Shown piece after piece: positions 46,746 through 56,176 of a stretch of 62,004 bases of DNA (positions are counted from its first letter, which is position 1; every line of letters begins with the position of its first letter). The DNA lies in NCBI RefSeq assembly GCF_018128965.1, contig NZ_JAAEDH010000027.1:1-62004 (forward strand), read 5' to 3'. This stretch comes from Plastoroseomonas arctica. GTDB taxonomy: Bacteria; Pseudomonadota; Alphaproteobacteria; Acetobacterales; Acetobacteraceae. A model generated the notes under the pieces. The model ran no database searches and was not told where the DNA came from. It was given only the letters and a program-made list of their open reading frames with translations. The translations under genes and the position numbers were made by a program.

Positions 46746-46982
46746 TCAGACCCGGCGCGGCCCAAGCAGCCAGAACACCGTCAGCACTGCCATCTGCGCC
46801 GCAAGCACCAGGCCCAGCATGTCGGGCGGTGAGCGGCGACGGGTACGCTCCACGGGCTGTGGCCGCATCCCGGCCAGGCGGGCCGGGTTGCGCGGCCTGC
46901 CGCGCGTCCCTGGCATCGCTGCACCCACATGCCGCTGCTCGGCGGCGTTGGTGGCGCGGATAACGTCATCGATCGTGTCCAT
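46746..46982 (-). CDS. Small protein with C-terminal membrane anchor (78 aa)
   Basis: Start MDTIDDVIRATNAAEQRHVG at 46982, preceded by GGAGGAGGAGCCGA, a strong ribosome site. The middle is basic and Pro/Arg-rich (~27-50). The last ~24 residues (MLGLVLAAQMAVLTVFWLLG) are a single membrane helix, giving a tail-anchored layout. No family recognised. It lies 28 bp upstream of the 41-aa protein gene, so the two may be co-transcribed. Confidence 0.6.
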   Translation of the reverse strand: MDTIDDVIRATNAAEQRHVGAAMPGTRGRPRNPARLAGMRPQPVERTRRRSPPDMLGLVLAAQMAVLTVFWLLGPRRV

Positions 46983-47101
46983 TCGGCTCCTCCTCCGGGC
47001 GAGAGGGGCAGTTTGGGCGCCGCCCGTGGCCTTGCGAGAGGCATCCAGCGCACCTTTCCGTGCGCCACGCCAGGGGGGACGGCCTTGGATAAGCGACCGC
47101 G

Positions 47102-47992
47102 TCAGGGCCATTTCGCCTCGGGCGGCAGCGACATCAGGATCGCCTCCACATTGCCCCCCGTCTTGAGGCCGAAGATCGTGCCGCGGTCCTGCAGGAGGTT
47201 GAACTCCACGTAGCGGCCGCGGCGGACCAGCTGGTGCTCGCGCTCGGCCTCGCTCCACGGCTCGTGCATGCGGCGGCGGATGATGCGGGCGTAGCTCGCG
47301 AGGAAGGCGCGGCCGACATCCTGGGTGAAGGTGAAATCTGCGGCGCGGTCGCCGGTGTCGAGGTAGTCGTAGAAAATGCCGCCCAGGCCGCGGGTCTCGC
47401 CGCGATGGGGCAGGTAGAAGTACTCGTCGCACCATTTCTTGAATCGCGGGTAGTAGGTCGGGTCGTGCTTGTCGCAGGCGGCCTGAAACCCGGCATGGAA
47501 GCTCGCCGCATCCTCGAGCGATTCCGGGGCTTCCATGGCCATGGGCGTGAGGTCGCCACCGCCGCCGAACCAGGATTTGGAGGTGACGATGAAGCGCGTG
47601 TTCATATGCGCCGCTGGAACCCGCGGACTGCGCATGTGGGCCACGAGCGAGATGCCGGTGGCCAGAAAGCGCGGGTCGGCCTCCGCGCCGGGGATCTGCT
47701 TGCGGAATTCGGGCGAGAACTCGCCGAATACGGTCGAAACATTCACGCCCACTTTCTCGAAGACGCGGCCCTTCATCACGCCCATGACGCCACCGCCGCC
47801 GCCCTCGCGTTCCCACGGCGTGCGGGTGAAGCGGCCAGGCGGCACCGCCGCATGCGGGCCGGTCTCCAGCGCATCCTCGATCGCCTCAAATTCTTCGCAG
47901 ATCAGGTCGCGCAGCTGCTCGAACCAGGCACGGCTGGGCGGGGCGTCCGGGTGCTGGAGCGGGGTGGAAGCACCGGTCGAACTCTCAGGCAT
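47102..47992 (-). CDS. hemF: Oxygen-dependent coproporphyrinogen III oxidase
   Basis: 296-residue aerobic CPO, oxidatively decarboxylating coproporphyrinogen III to protoporphyrinogen IX in heme synthesis. Signature segments: [40 protein letters not shown], and [19 protein letters not shown]. The C-terminus has [20 protein letters not shown]. Normal length (~300). Divergent from petA. Confidence 0.95.
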   Translation of the reverse strand: MPESSTGASTPLQHPDAPPSRAWFEQLRDLICEEFEAIEDALETGPHAAVPPGRFTRTPWEREGGGGGVMGVMKGRVFEKVGVNVSTVFGEFSPEFRKQIPGAEADPRFLATGISLVAHMRSPRVPAAHMNTRFIVTSKSWFGGGGDLTPMAMEAPESLEDAASFHAGFQAACDKHDPTYYPRFKKWCDEYFYLPHRGETRGLGGIFYDYLDTGDRAADFTFTQDVGRAFLASYARIIRRRMHEPWSEAEREHQLVRRGRYVEFNLLQDRGTIFGLKTGGNVEAILMSLPPEAKWP

Positions 47993-48144
47993 GACGAATC
48001 CTTCACGCGGTTCAGGCTATTGGCAAGTTTTCACCGCACCGCGGCACATTGCCACGTTGCGTTTCGCACCCTTATAAGGCGCCGGCGCACGCTTGGCAGC
48101 GTGGTCTCGCGTGACCACGCGCCGCGCCGCTGGATGGAAGGACG

Positions 48145-48702
48145 ATGCCCATGGCCGATATGGCGACCCCCCCAGGTTCGGCGCCCGATACGGGCGGCCG
48201 CAGGGATTTCCTCACGCTCGCGACCACTGCCTTCACAGCCGTCGGCGTGGGTGCCGTGGTCTGGCCATTCATTTCTTCCATGAACCCGGCGCGCGACACG
48301 CTCGCGCTGGCCAGCACCGAGGTCGATCTCGCCCCGGTCCAGCTCGGCCAGGCGGTCACCGTGATGTGGCGCGGAAAGCCGGTCTTCATCCGCCACCGCA
48401 CCCCCGAGAATGTCGCCTCCGCCCGCGCCACGCCGCTGACCGAGCTGAAGGATCCGGCGACCGACCAGTCCCGCGTCCAGAAGGATGAGTGGCTGGTGCT
48501 GATCGGCGTTTGCACGCATCTGGGCTGCGTCCCGCTCGGCCAGAAGCCCACCGACCCGCATGGCGACTATGATGGCTGGTTCTGCCCCTGCCACGGCAGC
48601 CACTACGACGCCGCCGGGCGAATCCGCAAAGGACCCGCGCCGCTGAACCTTGCGGTTCCCGGCTACACCTTCACATCCGATACCAAGATCCGCATCGGCT
48701 GA
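48145..48702 (+). CDS. petA: Ubiquinol-cytochrome c reductase Rieske iron-sulfur subunit
   Basis: 185-residue Rieske protein of the bc1 complex. [20 protein letters not shown] is the Tat-type membrane anchor (~19-40). The 2Fe-2S ligands are in [10 protein letters not shown] and [10 protein letters not shown] (Cys-His pairs, ~130-155). ATG 48145 ([10 protein letters not shown]); a nearby second ATG is possible. First gene of petABC. Confidence 0.96.
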   Translation: MPMADMATPPGSAPDTGGRRDFLTLATTAFTAVGVGAVVWPFISSMNPARDTLALASTEVDLAPVQLGQAVTVMWRGKPVFIRHRTPENVASARATPLTELKDPATDQSRVQKDEWLVLIGVCTHLGCVPLGQKPTDPHGDYDGWFCPCHGSHYDAAGRIRKGPAPLNLAVPGYTFTSDTKIRIG

Positions 48703-48718
48703 GCAGAGGCACGCACCC

Positions 48719-49993
48719 ATGTCCATCGGTCTGCACAAAAGCGAATTCAAGAACCCCGTCATCCGCTGGGTGGACAGCCGTCTGCCGCTGTTCACGATGA
48801 TGCAGAAGGAGTACGGGACCTTCCCGACTCCGCGCAACTTCAACTACTTCTGGAACTTCGGCGCCCTCGCCATGGTCTCGCTCATGATCATGATCCTGAC
48901 CGGCGTGTTCCTGTCGATGAACTACACCGCCCATACCGGCTACGCCTTCGATTCCGTCGAGCGCATCATGCGCGATGTGAACTACGGCTGGCTGCTGCGC
49001 TACGTGCACGCGAACGGCGCTTCGATGTTCTTTATCGTCGTCTACATCCACATCTGGCGCGGCATGTATTACGGCTCCTACAAGGCGCCGCGCGAGCTGC
49101 TGTGGATGCTGGGCGTGGTGATCTTCCTGCTGATGATGGCGACTGCCTTCATGGGCTACGTGCTGCCCTGGGGCCAGATGTCCTTCTGGGGTGCCACCGT
49201 CATAACCAACCTGTTCTCGGCCTTCCCGGTCGTGGGCAGCCACATCGTGACCTGGTTGTGGGGCGGCTTCAGCGTGGACAACCCCACGCTCAACCGCTTC
49301 TTCTCGCTGCACTACTTGCTGCCCTTCGTGATCGCGGGTGTGGTGTTCCTGCACATCGCGGCGCTGCACATCACGGGCTCCAACAACCCGCTCGGCATCG
49401 ATCCCAAGGGCCCGCAGGACACGATCCCCTTCCACCCGTACTACACGTCCAAGGACAGCGTGGGGCTGGTGGTCTACTTCATCGTCTTCGCGATCCTCGT
49501 CTTCTTCATGCCGAACTACCTCGGTCACCCGGACAACTACATCCCGGCGAACCCGATGGTGACGCCGACTCACATCGTGCCGGAATGGTACTTCCTGCCG
49601 TACTATGCGATCTTGCGCGCGGTGCCGGACAAGCTCGGCGGCGTCCTGCTGATGTTCGGGTCGATCGCACTGCTGTTCGTGCTGCCCTGGCTCGACGGCT
49701 CGCCGGTGCGCTCGATGCGGTTCCGCCCGCTGGCACGCATCGCCTTTGCGCTGTTCACCCTGAACTTCTTCGTCCTGCTCTATGTCGGCGGCAAGCCGGC
49801 CGAGGAGCCCTACGTGACGATCAGCCGCTTCGCGACGGCCTATTACTTCGCCTACTTCCTGGTGATCCTGCCGCTGCTCGCGCGGCTGGAGCGGCCGCTG
49901 CCGCTGCCGGAAAGCATCGCCCGCGCCGTGCTGGGGCGCGGCGGCGGACCGATCCCGATGGCGGCCGCGGCCAAGCCGATGGAGAAGGCGTGA
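48719..49993 (+). CDS. petB: Cytochrome b of the bc1 complex
   Basis: 424-residue eight-helix diheme subunit containing the quinol (Qo) and quinone (Qi) sites. [16 protein letters not shown] (the PEWY Qo motif), [14 protein letters not shown] and the heme-ligating His pairs in helices B and D ([24 protein letters not shown]) are present. The C-terminus has a short Ala/Lys tail. ATG 48719; the stop overlaps petC by one base (TGATG). Confidence 0.97.
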   Translation: MSIGLHKSEFKNPVIRWVDSRLPLFTMMQKEYGTFPTPRNFNYFWNFGALAMVSLMIMILTGVFLSMNYTAHTGYAFDSVERIMRDVNYGWLLRYVHANGASMFFIVVYIHIWRGMYYGSYKAPRELLWMLGVVIFLLMMATAFMGYVLPWGQMSFWGATVITNLFSAFPVVGSHIVTWLWGGFSVDNPTLNRFFSLHYLLPFVIAGVVFLHIAALHITGSNNPLGIDPKGPQDTIPFHPYYTSKDSVGLVVYFIVFAILVFFMPNYLGHPDNYIPANPMVTPTHIVPEWYFLPYYAILRAVPDKLGGVLLMFGSIALLFVLPWLDGSPVRSMRFRPLARIAFALFTLNFFVLLYVGGKPAEEPYVTISRFATAYYFAYFLVILPLLARLERPLPLPESIARAVLGRGGGPIPMAAAAKPMEKA

Positions 49994-50751
49994 TGCGCAT
50001 GCTCAAGAGTCTGGTGTTGCTCGGCGCCATGGCCATCGCCCCCGCCGCCTACGCGGCGGGAGAGGAGATCCATCTGCCGGAGACGCGCTTCAGCTCCGAC
50101 GGTATCTTCGGGACCTTCGACCGTGCCTCCGTTCAGCGTGGATTCCAGGTCTATCGCGAAGTCTGTTCCAACTGCCATTCGATGCGGCTGCTCTCCTATC
50201 GCAATCTTAGCGAGATTGGTCTGACCGAGGAACAGATCCGCGCCGTCGCGGCCGATGTGCAGGTGCAGGACGGCCCCAACGACGAGGGCCAGATGTTCGA
50301 GCGCCCGGGCCGGCCATCCGATCGTTTTCGCCGTCCCTTCGCCAATGACGCCGCCGCACGCACCGCCAACAACGGCGCGCTGCCGCCGGACTTCTCGGTC
50401 ATCGCCAAGGCGCGCGAGGGTGGCCCGCACTACATCCAGGCGCTGCTCACGGGCTACGAGGATCCGCCCGCCGGCTTCACCCTGGGCGACGGGATGAACT
50501 ACAACCGCTACTTCCCCGGCCACCAGATCGCCATGGCCGCGCCGCTGAACCCGGACCAGGTCGAGTATGCCGACCACACCCCGGCGACGGTGGAGCAGAT
50601 GTCGCGCGACGTCGCGCTGTTCCTGCACTGGGCCGCCGAGCCGGAGCTCGAGCAGCGCCGCCAGATGGGCATCAAGATCGTGCTCTTTCTGGGCGTCCTT
50701 GGCGTGCTGGCCTATGGCGTGAAGCGTCGGATCTGGGCCGACCTTCACTAG
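49993..50751 (+). CDS. petC: Cytochrome c1
   Basis: 252-residue heme subunit of bc1. Signal peptide [21 protein letters not shown]. The CSNCH heme site is at 58-62, and a membrane anchor (IKIVLFLGVLGVLAYGVKRR) is at the C-terminus. A Met ligand lies in the PPAGFTLGDGMNYNRYFPG region. The final gene of petABC, followed by a hairpin. Requires CcmAB-type maturation. Confidence 0.97.
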   Translation: MRMLKSLVLLGAMAIAPAAYAAGEEIHLPETRFSSDGIFGTFDRASVQRGFQVYREVCSNCHSMRLLSYRNLSEIGLTEEQIRAVAADVQVQDGPNDEGQMFERPGRPSDRFRRPFANDAAARTANNGALPPDFSVIAKAREGGPHYIQALLTGYEDPPAGFTLGDGMNYNRYFPGHQIAMAAPLNPDQVEYADHTPATVEQMSRDVALFLHWAAEPELEQRRQMGIKIVLFLGVLGVLAYGVKRRIWADLH

Positions 50752-50779
50752 ATGAAGGGGGGGGCTTCGCCCCCTTCAT
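50752..50779 (+). terminator. petABC terminator hairpin
   Basis: ATGAAGGGGG (50752-50761) pairs with CCCCCTTCAT (50770-50779) around a short loop, starting right after the petC stop codon. The rest of the gap to 50935 shows nothing else I can support. Confidence 0.65.
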
Positions 50780-50935
50780 TGCGCTGCCTTTTGTGCCTTC
50801 AAGCGCCAGACGCGGGCTTCAGTTCGTGGGCGTGCCGGCTGCACGGCTCGCTAGGATCGTCGCAGGAGCACAGCTCCGCTATTTGGCCTCGTGGGCGGGA
50901 ACCAAGCGGCTGAAATTCTCTCCCCGGCCGCGCGT

Positions 50936-52083
50936 TCACCCGGACTCGCGCACCTTCGCGAACATCGCGAGCATCGCCACGTCATAAGCGATCTTCAGCG
51001 CTGCGCAGACGAGGAACGGTGCTGCGTCCCACCCCTCGGCCATCAGCCAGCCTGCGATCGCGGGGCCCGCCGCAGAGGCCAGGCTGCGTGGCACCGCCGT
51101 GAAGCTCGCGGCCGCTACGCGCTCCGCCGGCGTCACCACGGCCATCACGTAGGAGGACCGAGCCGGGATATCCATCGAGGAGAGCAACGCCCGCACCAGC
51201 AGGAATGCCATCGCCAGCCACAGATTTCGCACAGCACCGCAACGGCGAGGCACAGGTTCGCCGGCGCATGCGTCCAAACCATGGTGTTGACGAGGCCAAT
51301 GCGCGTGCCCAGCCAGGCCGAAGCCGGCATCGACACGGCGGCGAGCAGGCCCGAGACAAAGAAGAAGCTTCCGGCCTCGGCCACCGAAAGCCCGAACTTG
51401 CGAAACAGGAACAGCGCCAGCAGCGCCTGCACCGCGAGCCCGCCGGCGAAGCTGTCGAGGCTGAACAGCGCCGCGAGGCGCAGCACCAGGCCGCGCGAAG
51501 GCCCCAGCCGGCCATCCGATACCTCGCCCATCGCCGCGCGCGGAAGCCTGGCATAGGCGAGGGCCACCCCCGCCGCGAGCGCCGCATAGGCCAGGAAGGC
51601 GCTGCCGAGGCCGATCCCGAGCCAGCCCGGCACGCCGGAGGCCAGCGAGCCCAGCGCCGCCGCCAGCATGCCCACCAGGGAGTACAGTGCGAAGACGTGC
51701 GTCCGCCGTGCCGCGGACGTCCGGGCCAGCACCGCATGCTCCAGTGGCATGAACAGGCTGGCGCCGCCCGCGGTCGGGTTGATGGTGCCGAGCAGCGCCA
51801 CCAGGGAGACCAGCGCGAGGCTCTGCGCGGTCGCGTAGCCGATGCCCGTCGTGGCCATCAGCGCGGCGGCGCCGAGCAGCATCGGCCGCACATGGAAGCG
51901 TCCGCCAAAGACGCCGATGCACAGCGTGACGGCGGCCGATCCCAGCAACGAAAGGCTCGCGAGCAGGCCGATCTCGCCCGGACCGAAGCCCAGCGCCGTC
52001 AGGTGCGCCGGCAGCAGCACCGCCGCCGCGCCATCGCCGAAATCGCGCAGAGCCCGCGCGCGGAAGATCGGGCCCAGCGACAC
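50936..52083 (-). pseudogene. MFS transporter with a single frameshift
   Basis: From GTG 52083 (VSLGPIFRARALRDFGDGAAA) the frame encodes a typical MFS protein (LTALGFGPGEIGLLASLSLLG, motif A-like GGRFHVRP). Near 51229 it must shift one base to continue as LWLAMAFLLVRALLSSMDIP and VVTPAERVAAASFTAVPRSL to the stop at 50936. Both parts align end to end as one ~12-helix protein, so this is a broken gene or a sequencing error. It starts within 8 bp of the end of the Bug receptor gene, suggesting a former operon. Confidence 0.7.
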
Positions 52084-52090
52084 GCCCGGC

Positions 52091-53062
52091 CTATTCGAGG
52101 CGCGCGCCCGAGATGCGCACCACGTCGCGCCACATCGGCCGCTCCCGCGCCGCGCGCTCGGCCGCGACCGCCGGCATGGTCCACAGGCAGCGCGCGCCGG
52201 TGCGCAAGAAGCGGTCCTGCACGGACGCATCCTCGAACACCTCCTTCATCGCCGCGTTCAGGCGCTGGATGATGGGTGCGGCGACGCCGCCCGGCGCGCC
52301 CATCGCGCACCAGCTGGTGACGACGAAATCCGGCACCCCCGCCTCGGCCATGGTCGGCACGTCGGGCAGCGTCGGCCAGCGCTCCGCACTCGTCACCGCC
52401 AGCGCCCGGAACTGGCCCCCGGCGATGGTCGGGACGTAGCTCGCCAGGTTGTCGAGCGCGAAATTCACATCGCCCCCCAGCATCGCCGGGATGATCTGCG
52501 CGGCGCCGCGGAAGGGCACATGCGTGCCCTCGATCCGCAGCCGGCCGGTGAACATCGAACCCGACAGATGCGCCGTGGTGCCCACGCCGGGCGAGCCATA
52601 GGTCACCCCGTTCGGCCGCGCCCGCACCCAGGCGATGTACTCCGCCATAGTCCGCGCCGGCGTGTGCTGCGCCGGCACCACGAACACGTTGGGCAATTCC
52701 CAATGCATCGAGATCGGCTGGATGTCGCGCTCCGGATCATAGGGCAGGCGGGCGTAGAGATACTGGTTGATCGACCAGCCGCCGACCGTCACCGGCCCGA
52801 TCGTGTAGCCGTCGGGAGTGGATTTCGCGATCGCGTCATGGCCGATATTGCCTCCCGCACCGGGCCGGTTCTCGACCACGAAGGGCTGGCCGAGCTTCTG
52901 GCTCATCTGCTCGCACAGCAGCCGGCACAGCACGTCCGTGGACCCGCCCGGCGGCCAGGGCACGATGACGCGCACCGGGCGCTCCGGGAAGGCGCCCTGG
53001 GCACGGGCGACCGCCGGCAGGGCGAGCGAGGTGGCAAGAAGGGCGCGGCGCGTTGGCTGCAT
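52091..53062 (-). CDS. Tripartite tricarboxylate transporter substrate-binding protein (Bug/TctC family)
   Basis: 323-residue periplasmic receptor, start MQPTRRALLATSLALPAVARA at 53062 (signal peptide). Diagnostic loops: FPERPVRVIVPWPPGGSTDV, GQPFVVENRPGAGGNIG, and TYGSPGVGTTAHLSGSMF. It is the second Bug receptor of the window and has no TctAB partner nearby. It may feed the frameshifted MFS gene's former function or act as an orphan sensor. An alternative upstream ATG at 53101 would add 13 residues before the signal. Confidence 0.9.
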   Translation of the reverse strand: MQPTRRALLATSLALPAVARAQGAFPERPVRVIVPWPPGGSTDVLCRLLCEQMSQKLGQPFVVENRPGAGGNIGHDAIAKSTPDGYTIGPVTVGGWSINQYLYARLPYDPERDIQPISMHWELPNVFVVPAQHTPARTMAEYIAWVRARPNGVTYGSPGVGTTAHLSGSMFTGRLRIEGTHVPFRGAAQIIPAMLGGDVNFALDNLASYVPTIAGGQFRALAVTSAERWPTLPDVPTMAEAGVPDFVVTSWCAMGAPGGVAAPIIQRLNAAMKEVFEDASVQDRFLRTGARCLWTMPAVAAERAARERPMWRDVVRISGARLE

Positions 53063-53162
53063 CAAGGGCGTTCTCCTGTGGAATAGCGAGGATAGGGCCA
53101 TTCCACAGGCGCCTCAAAGCGCGGAGGCGCGCGCGGCACTCGCCCGCTCGCGCATCTCGTCC

Positions 53163-53253
53163 GGCCCGCTTTGCGGGCCGCAGGCCCGAATAGGCGTCGC
53201 CGCTCGTGCGGCGAGCCAAGCCGCCGAAGGCGGCGCCCGGCGCCTGAGGGCAC
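53163..53253. repeat. 91-bp multi-hairpin repeat, copy D1
   Basis: Three hairpins in order: GGCCCGC-TTT-GCGGGCC, CGCCGC-TCGT-GCGGCG, and GCCGCC-GAA-GGCGGC, ending GCCCGGCGCCTGAGGGCAC. It lies just past the stop of the SnoaL-like gene (minus). A second copy (56077-56167) shares the order, the CCCGAAT and GCGAGCCAAG spacers and the terminal GAGGGCAC, but has different bases in the third stem with pairing kept. Confidence 0.8.
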
Positions 53254-53257
53254 GAAC

Positions 53258-53611
53258 TCAGTAGAAGAAGCGTTCCTCGACGATCTTGCCGTCCTTGACT
53301 GTGTAAAGGCCGATCTCGGTCATCTGCATGCGCTTCCCGTTTTCCTTCATGGTGACGTCCATCGCGAATTGCAGCGCGAACTGGTCGCCATGCACGTAGG
53401 GGCCTTCGGTCGTGGCCGAGTGGACCTCGTGATTGGCGTACCACCAGGCCGACTTGGCCTCGACGCCCTCGCGACCCTCGACGCGCGCCATCGGGCCCTC
53501 CATCGCCTCGAAGCTCACCACGTTGTCGGCCCAGAACTGCTTGCCGGCCTCCTCGTGCTTGCCCTCCTTGCACATGGCGGCGACCGCCTGCGCGACCTCT
53601 TTCGTGTCCAT
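53258..53611 (-). CDS. SnoaL-like domain protein
   Basis: 117-residue NTF2-like alpha+beta barrel of the SnoaL/nuclear-transport-factor-2 superfamily. Start MDTKEVAQAVAAMCKEGKHE at 53611. EEAGKQFWADNVVSFEAMEG, the mid-chain HGDQFALQFAMDVTMKENGK and the terminal VKDGKIVEERFFY are typical. Family members are small ligand-binding or isomerase/hydrolase enzymes; the ligand is unknown. Divergent from argF; followed by repeat D1. Confidence 0.82.
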   Translation of the reverse strand: MDTKEVAQAVAAMCKEGKHEEAGKQFWADNVVSFEAMEGPMARVEGREGVEAKSAWWYANHEVHSATTEGPYVHGDQFALQFAMDVTMKENGKRMQMTEIGLYTVKDGKIVEERFFY

Positions 53612-53737
53612 CGGAAATCCTCCCTGGTTGCGATGAGGAAGAGTGGCAGCGCGGCGATGACAATCACAAGCGCGGCTTGACCAGGCCGCGGCGCCCTGCG
53701 AGCAATTCCCCTTTACCCGTTTCGCAAAAGGCCGATC

Positions 53738-54664
53738 ATGCTCAGCCCACCCAGGCACTTCCTGGAACTGATGGACCACGACGCCGCGACGCTGCGGACG
53801 ATGGTCGATCTCGGCGCCCTGGCCAAGCGCGGCGGCATCGAAGGCAAGCCGCTCGCCGGCAAATCCATCGCCCTCATCTTCGAGAAGCCCTCCACGCGCA
53901 CGCGCGTATCCTTCGAAGTCGGCATCCGCCAGCTGGGCGGCGACGCCATCATCCTCTCGGGCAAGGAAATGCAGCTTGGCCGCGGCGAAAGCGCGGCCGA
54001 CACCGCGCGGGTGCTGTCGCGCTACGTCGACGCCATCATGCTGCGCACCGACTCCGTCGCGAAGCTGCGTGAACTCGCCGAATTTGCGACCATCCCGGTG
54101 ATCAACGGCCTCACCGACGTGTCGCACCCCTGCCAGCTCATGGCCGACGTGATGACATTTGAGGAACAGCGCGGCCCGATCGCGGGCCAAATCGTCGCCT
54201 GGACCGGCGACGGCAACAACGTTGCGCAAAGCTTCATCCAGGCCGCTGCGCGCTTCGACTTCACCCTGCGCATCGCAACCCCGCCCGAACTCGCCCCGCC
54301 CGCCCAACTCATCGACTGGGCGAGGCGCGCCGGCGCGCGCATCGAGCTCACCTCGGACCCGCACACCGCCGTTGCCGGCGCGCGCTGCGTCGTGACCGAC
54401 ACCTGGGTCTCCATGTCCGACGAGACGGAAGGCCAAAGCCGCAACCGCCACAACCTGCTCGCCCCCTACCAACTCAACGCCGCGCTGCTCCGCGGCGCCG
54501 CGCCCGACGCCATCGTGATGCACTGCCTGCCCGCACACCGCGGCGAAGAAATCACCGACGAGGTCATCGAAGGCCCGCAGAGCGTGGTCTTCGACGAGGC
54601 GGAAAACCGCCTGCACGCACAGAAGGGCGTGCTGCTCTGGGCCTTTGGCCTGGCCGGGGGGTGA
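53738..54664 (+). CDS. argF: Ornithine carbamoyltransferase
   Basis: 308-residue enzyme making citrulline from ornithine and carbamoyl phosphate. Carbamoyl-phosphate loop [13 protein letters not shown] (~48-60), [19 protein letters not shown] and [10 protein letters not shown] (ornithine/catalytic Cys, ~267-276). Length normal (~310). Palindromic element B starts 3 bp past its stop. Confidence 0.96.
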   Translation: MLSPPRHFLELMDHDAATLRTMVDLGALAKRGGIEGKPLAGKSIALIFEKPSTRTRVSFEVGIRQLGGDAIILSGKEMQLGRGESAADTARVLSRYVDAIMLRTDSVAKLRELAEFATIPVINGLTDVSHPCQLMADVMTFEEQRGPIAGQIVAWTGDGNNVAQSFIQAAARFDFTLRIATPPELAPPAQLIDWARRAGARIELTSDPHTAVAGARCVVTDTWVSMSDETEGQSRNRHNLLAPYQLNAALLRGAAPDAIVMHCLPAHRGEEITDEVIEGPQSVVFDEAENRLHAQKGVLLWAFGLAGG

Positions 54665-54667
54665 GGG

Positions 54668-54971
54668 AAGGAAGGCCAGGGGCTCTGCCCCTGGACCCCG
54701 CCAGGATCGTGTCGATCCTGGACCTCCATTTGTTGGTTCTTGAGTTTGTGAGGGTGGTTCTGGGTCGTTGATCCGGAATGCCTGTCATCGGGAGAGGGTG
54801 GCCGTCATGCGCTCTCATCTGGTGATCGCTCCCCGGCCACCCTCTCCCGATGACAGGCCCTGATAAAAGTCCAGAGCCCACCATCCAATCCCGGGACCAA
54901 CAGATGCAGGGGCCTGGGGATCGGCGCGATCCCCGGCGGGGGTCGAGGGGGCGGAGCCCCCCGCCTGGCTT
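54668..54971 (-). repeat. Palindromic repeat element, copy B (between argF and hslO), inverted
   Basis: Reverse-complement copy of the element at 11464-11765: the same order of hairpins, same flanks (AAGGC..GGGG, CCTTCCTT) and an identical 24-bp central stem (54781-54804 with 54834-54857). The loop (29 nt) is different. Outside the loop the left half (ccmA-side equivalent) is nearly identical; the right half diverges more around the CAACGAC..CCAGAAC segment. It fills most of the argF-hslO gap, with no coding sequence. Confidence 0.85.
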
Positions 54972-55001
54972 TCCTCACCGCCCGATTGGCCCAAGCGGCG
55001 C

Positions 55002-55994
55002 ATGGGCGTATTCTGTGAGCCCATCACGAAAGTTCGCGCCGACTTGCCCGATCCGACCTTGCCGTCCGCCACGCCGGATTTCCTCAACCATGACCGCGCC
55101 CCTGTGCCGGATATCGTCGTGGCCCGCGGCCTGGTGCCGTTCCGCCTGCGCGACCGCCCGGTGCGCGGGCGGCTGGTGCGTCTCGGCCCACTCGCGCACG
55201 CGCTGCTCACCCGCCATGAAAACAGTCGGGAGGTAACGACGCTGCTCGGCCAGGCGCTGGCGCTGACGGCGGGGCTGGCGGCGGCTCTGAAGTTCCGTGG
55301 CTCGTTCAGCCTGCAGGCCAAGGGCGATGGGCCGGTCACGATGCTGCTCGTGGATTGCACCGATAGCGGCGCGTTGCGCGGCTATGCGCGCGCCGATGCC
55401 GAGCGGCTCGCCACCCTCGATGATGCCGAAGCGGGCGCGATGCTGGGGAAGGGGTATTTGGCCTTCACCTGCGACCAGGGGCCCGACATGGATCGCTACC
55501 AGGGCATCGTGCCGATTGAGGGCAGCACTCTGGCCGCGATGAGCGACACCTACTTCCGCACGTCCGAACAGCTGCGCACGCATGTCCACCTTGCCGCTGC
55601 CGAGACGCCGGCCGGCTGGCGCGCGGCCGCCTTCATCATGGAGCATGTCGCGAGCGATGGCGGCATCGCCGCACCGGAGGACGCGGAGGAGGCCTGGCGC
55701 ACGGCGCTGGCGCTGGCCGGCACGCTGAGCGACGCCGAATTGCTCGACGATGCGCTGACGCCAGAGCGGCTTCTGCACCGGCTGTTCCACGCCGAAGGGC
55801 TGGTCGTGGACCAGGCGCGCGCGCTGTCCTACGGCTGCCGCTGCTCGCGGGCCAAGCTGTCAGGGGTGCTGGAAGGCTTCGCGCCGGAAGACCTCGACCA
55901 TATGGCCGAGGAAGGAACGATCACGATGACCTGCGAGTTCTGCAATGTCGATTTTCGGTTCGATCGCGACGAGATGCGCAAGGCGAACCAGTAG
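55002..55994 (+). CDS. hslO: Hsp33 redox-regulated chaperonin
   Basis: 330-residue cytosolic holdase chaperone activated by oxidation. The C-terminal zinc switch has CRCSRAK (~278-284) and CEFCNVDF (~312-319). The N-terminal part includes the VARGLVPFRLRDRPVRGRLV region. Start ATG 55002 places 30+ residues before the conserved core, and a downstream start is possible. Gene follows element B and is followed by a terminator-like sequence (55999-56046). Confidence 0.93.
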   Translation: MGVFCEPITKVRADLPDPTLPSATPDFLNHDRAPVPDIVVARGLVPFRLRDRPVRGRLVRLGPLAHALLTRHENSREVTTLLGQALALTAGLAAALKFRGSFSLQAKGDGPVTMLLVDCTDSGALRGYARADAERLATLDDAEAGAMLGKGYLAFTCDQGPDMDRYQGIVPIEGSTLAAMSDTYFRTSEQLRTHVHLAAAETPAGWRAAAFIMEHVASDGGIAAPEDAEEAWRTALALAGTLSDAELLDDALTPERLLHRLFHAEGLVVDQARALSYGCRCSRAKLSGVLEGFAPEDLDHMAEEGTITMTCEFCNVDFRFDRDEMRKANQ

Positions 55995-55998
55995 AGAA

Positions 55999-56046
55999 GG
56001 CCGGCGAAAAGAATTTCCCCGGACCCCATTCTTTTGTTTTTATCCA
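55999..56046 (+). terminator. Terminator-like repeat T3 after hslO
   Basis: CCGG..AATTTCCCCGG followed by ACCCCATTCTTTTGTTTTT, starting 5 bp past the hslO stop. It shares the AATT..CCC..ACCCC..TTCTTTT core with T1, T2 and T4. The 91-bp repeat D2 follows closely. Confidence 0.65.
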
Positions 56047-56076
56047 GGGATGCGCGGCAAAGGCGGTCGCGCCTTC

Positions 56077-56167
56077 GGGCCGCGCAGCGGACCGCGAGCC
56101 CGAATGGGCGAACGCCGCTATGCGGCGAGCCAAGCGCGCGGAGCGCGCGCCCGGCGCTTGAGGGCAC
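56077..56167. repeat. 91-bp multi-hairpin repeat, copy D2
   Basis: Homologous to D1 (53163-53253). Stems: GGGCCGC-GCA-GCGGACC (one mismatch), CGCCGC-TAT-GCGGCG, and GCGCGC-GGA-GCGCGC in place of GCCGCC-GAA-GGCGGC. The three changed pairs of the last stem are all compensatory. It ends GAGGGCAC, right beside the rpsO terminator T-tract. Confidence 0.8.
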
Positions 56168-56176
56168 AAAAAAGCA

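Noticed and set aside
53163-56167. Possible CRISPR array from repeats around 53.2 and 56.1 kb
   Set aside because: Only two dispersed copies of a hairpin repeat, without regular spacers or cas genes.
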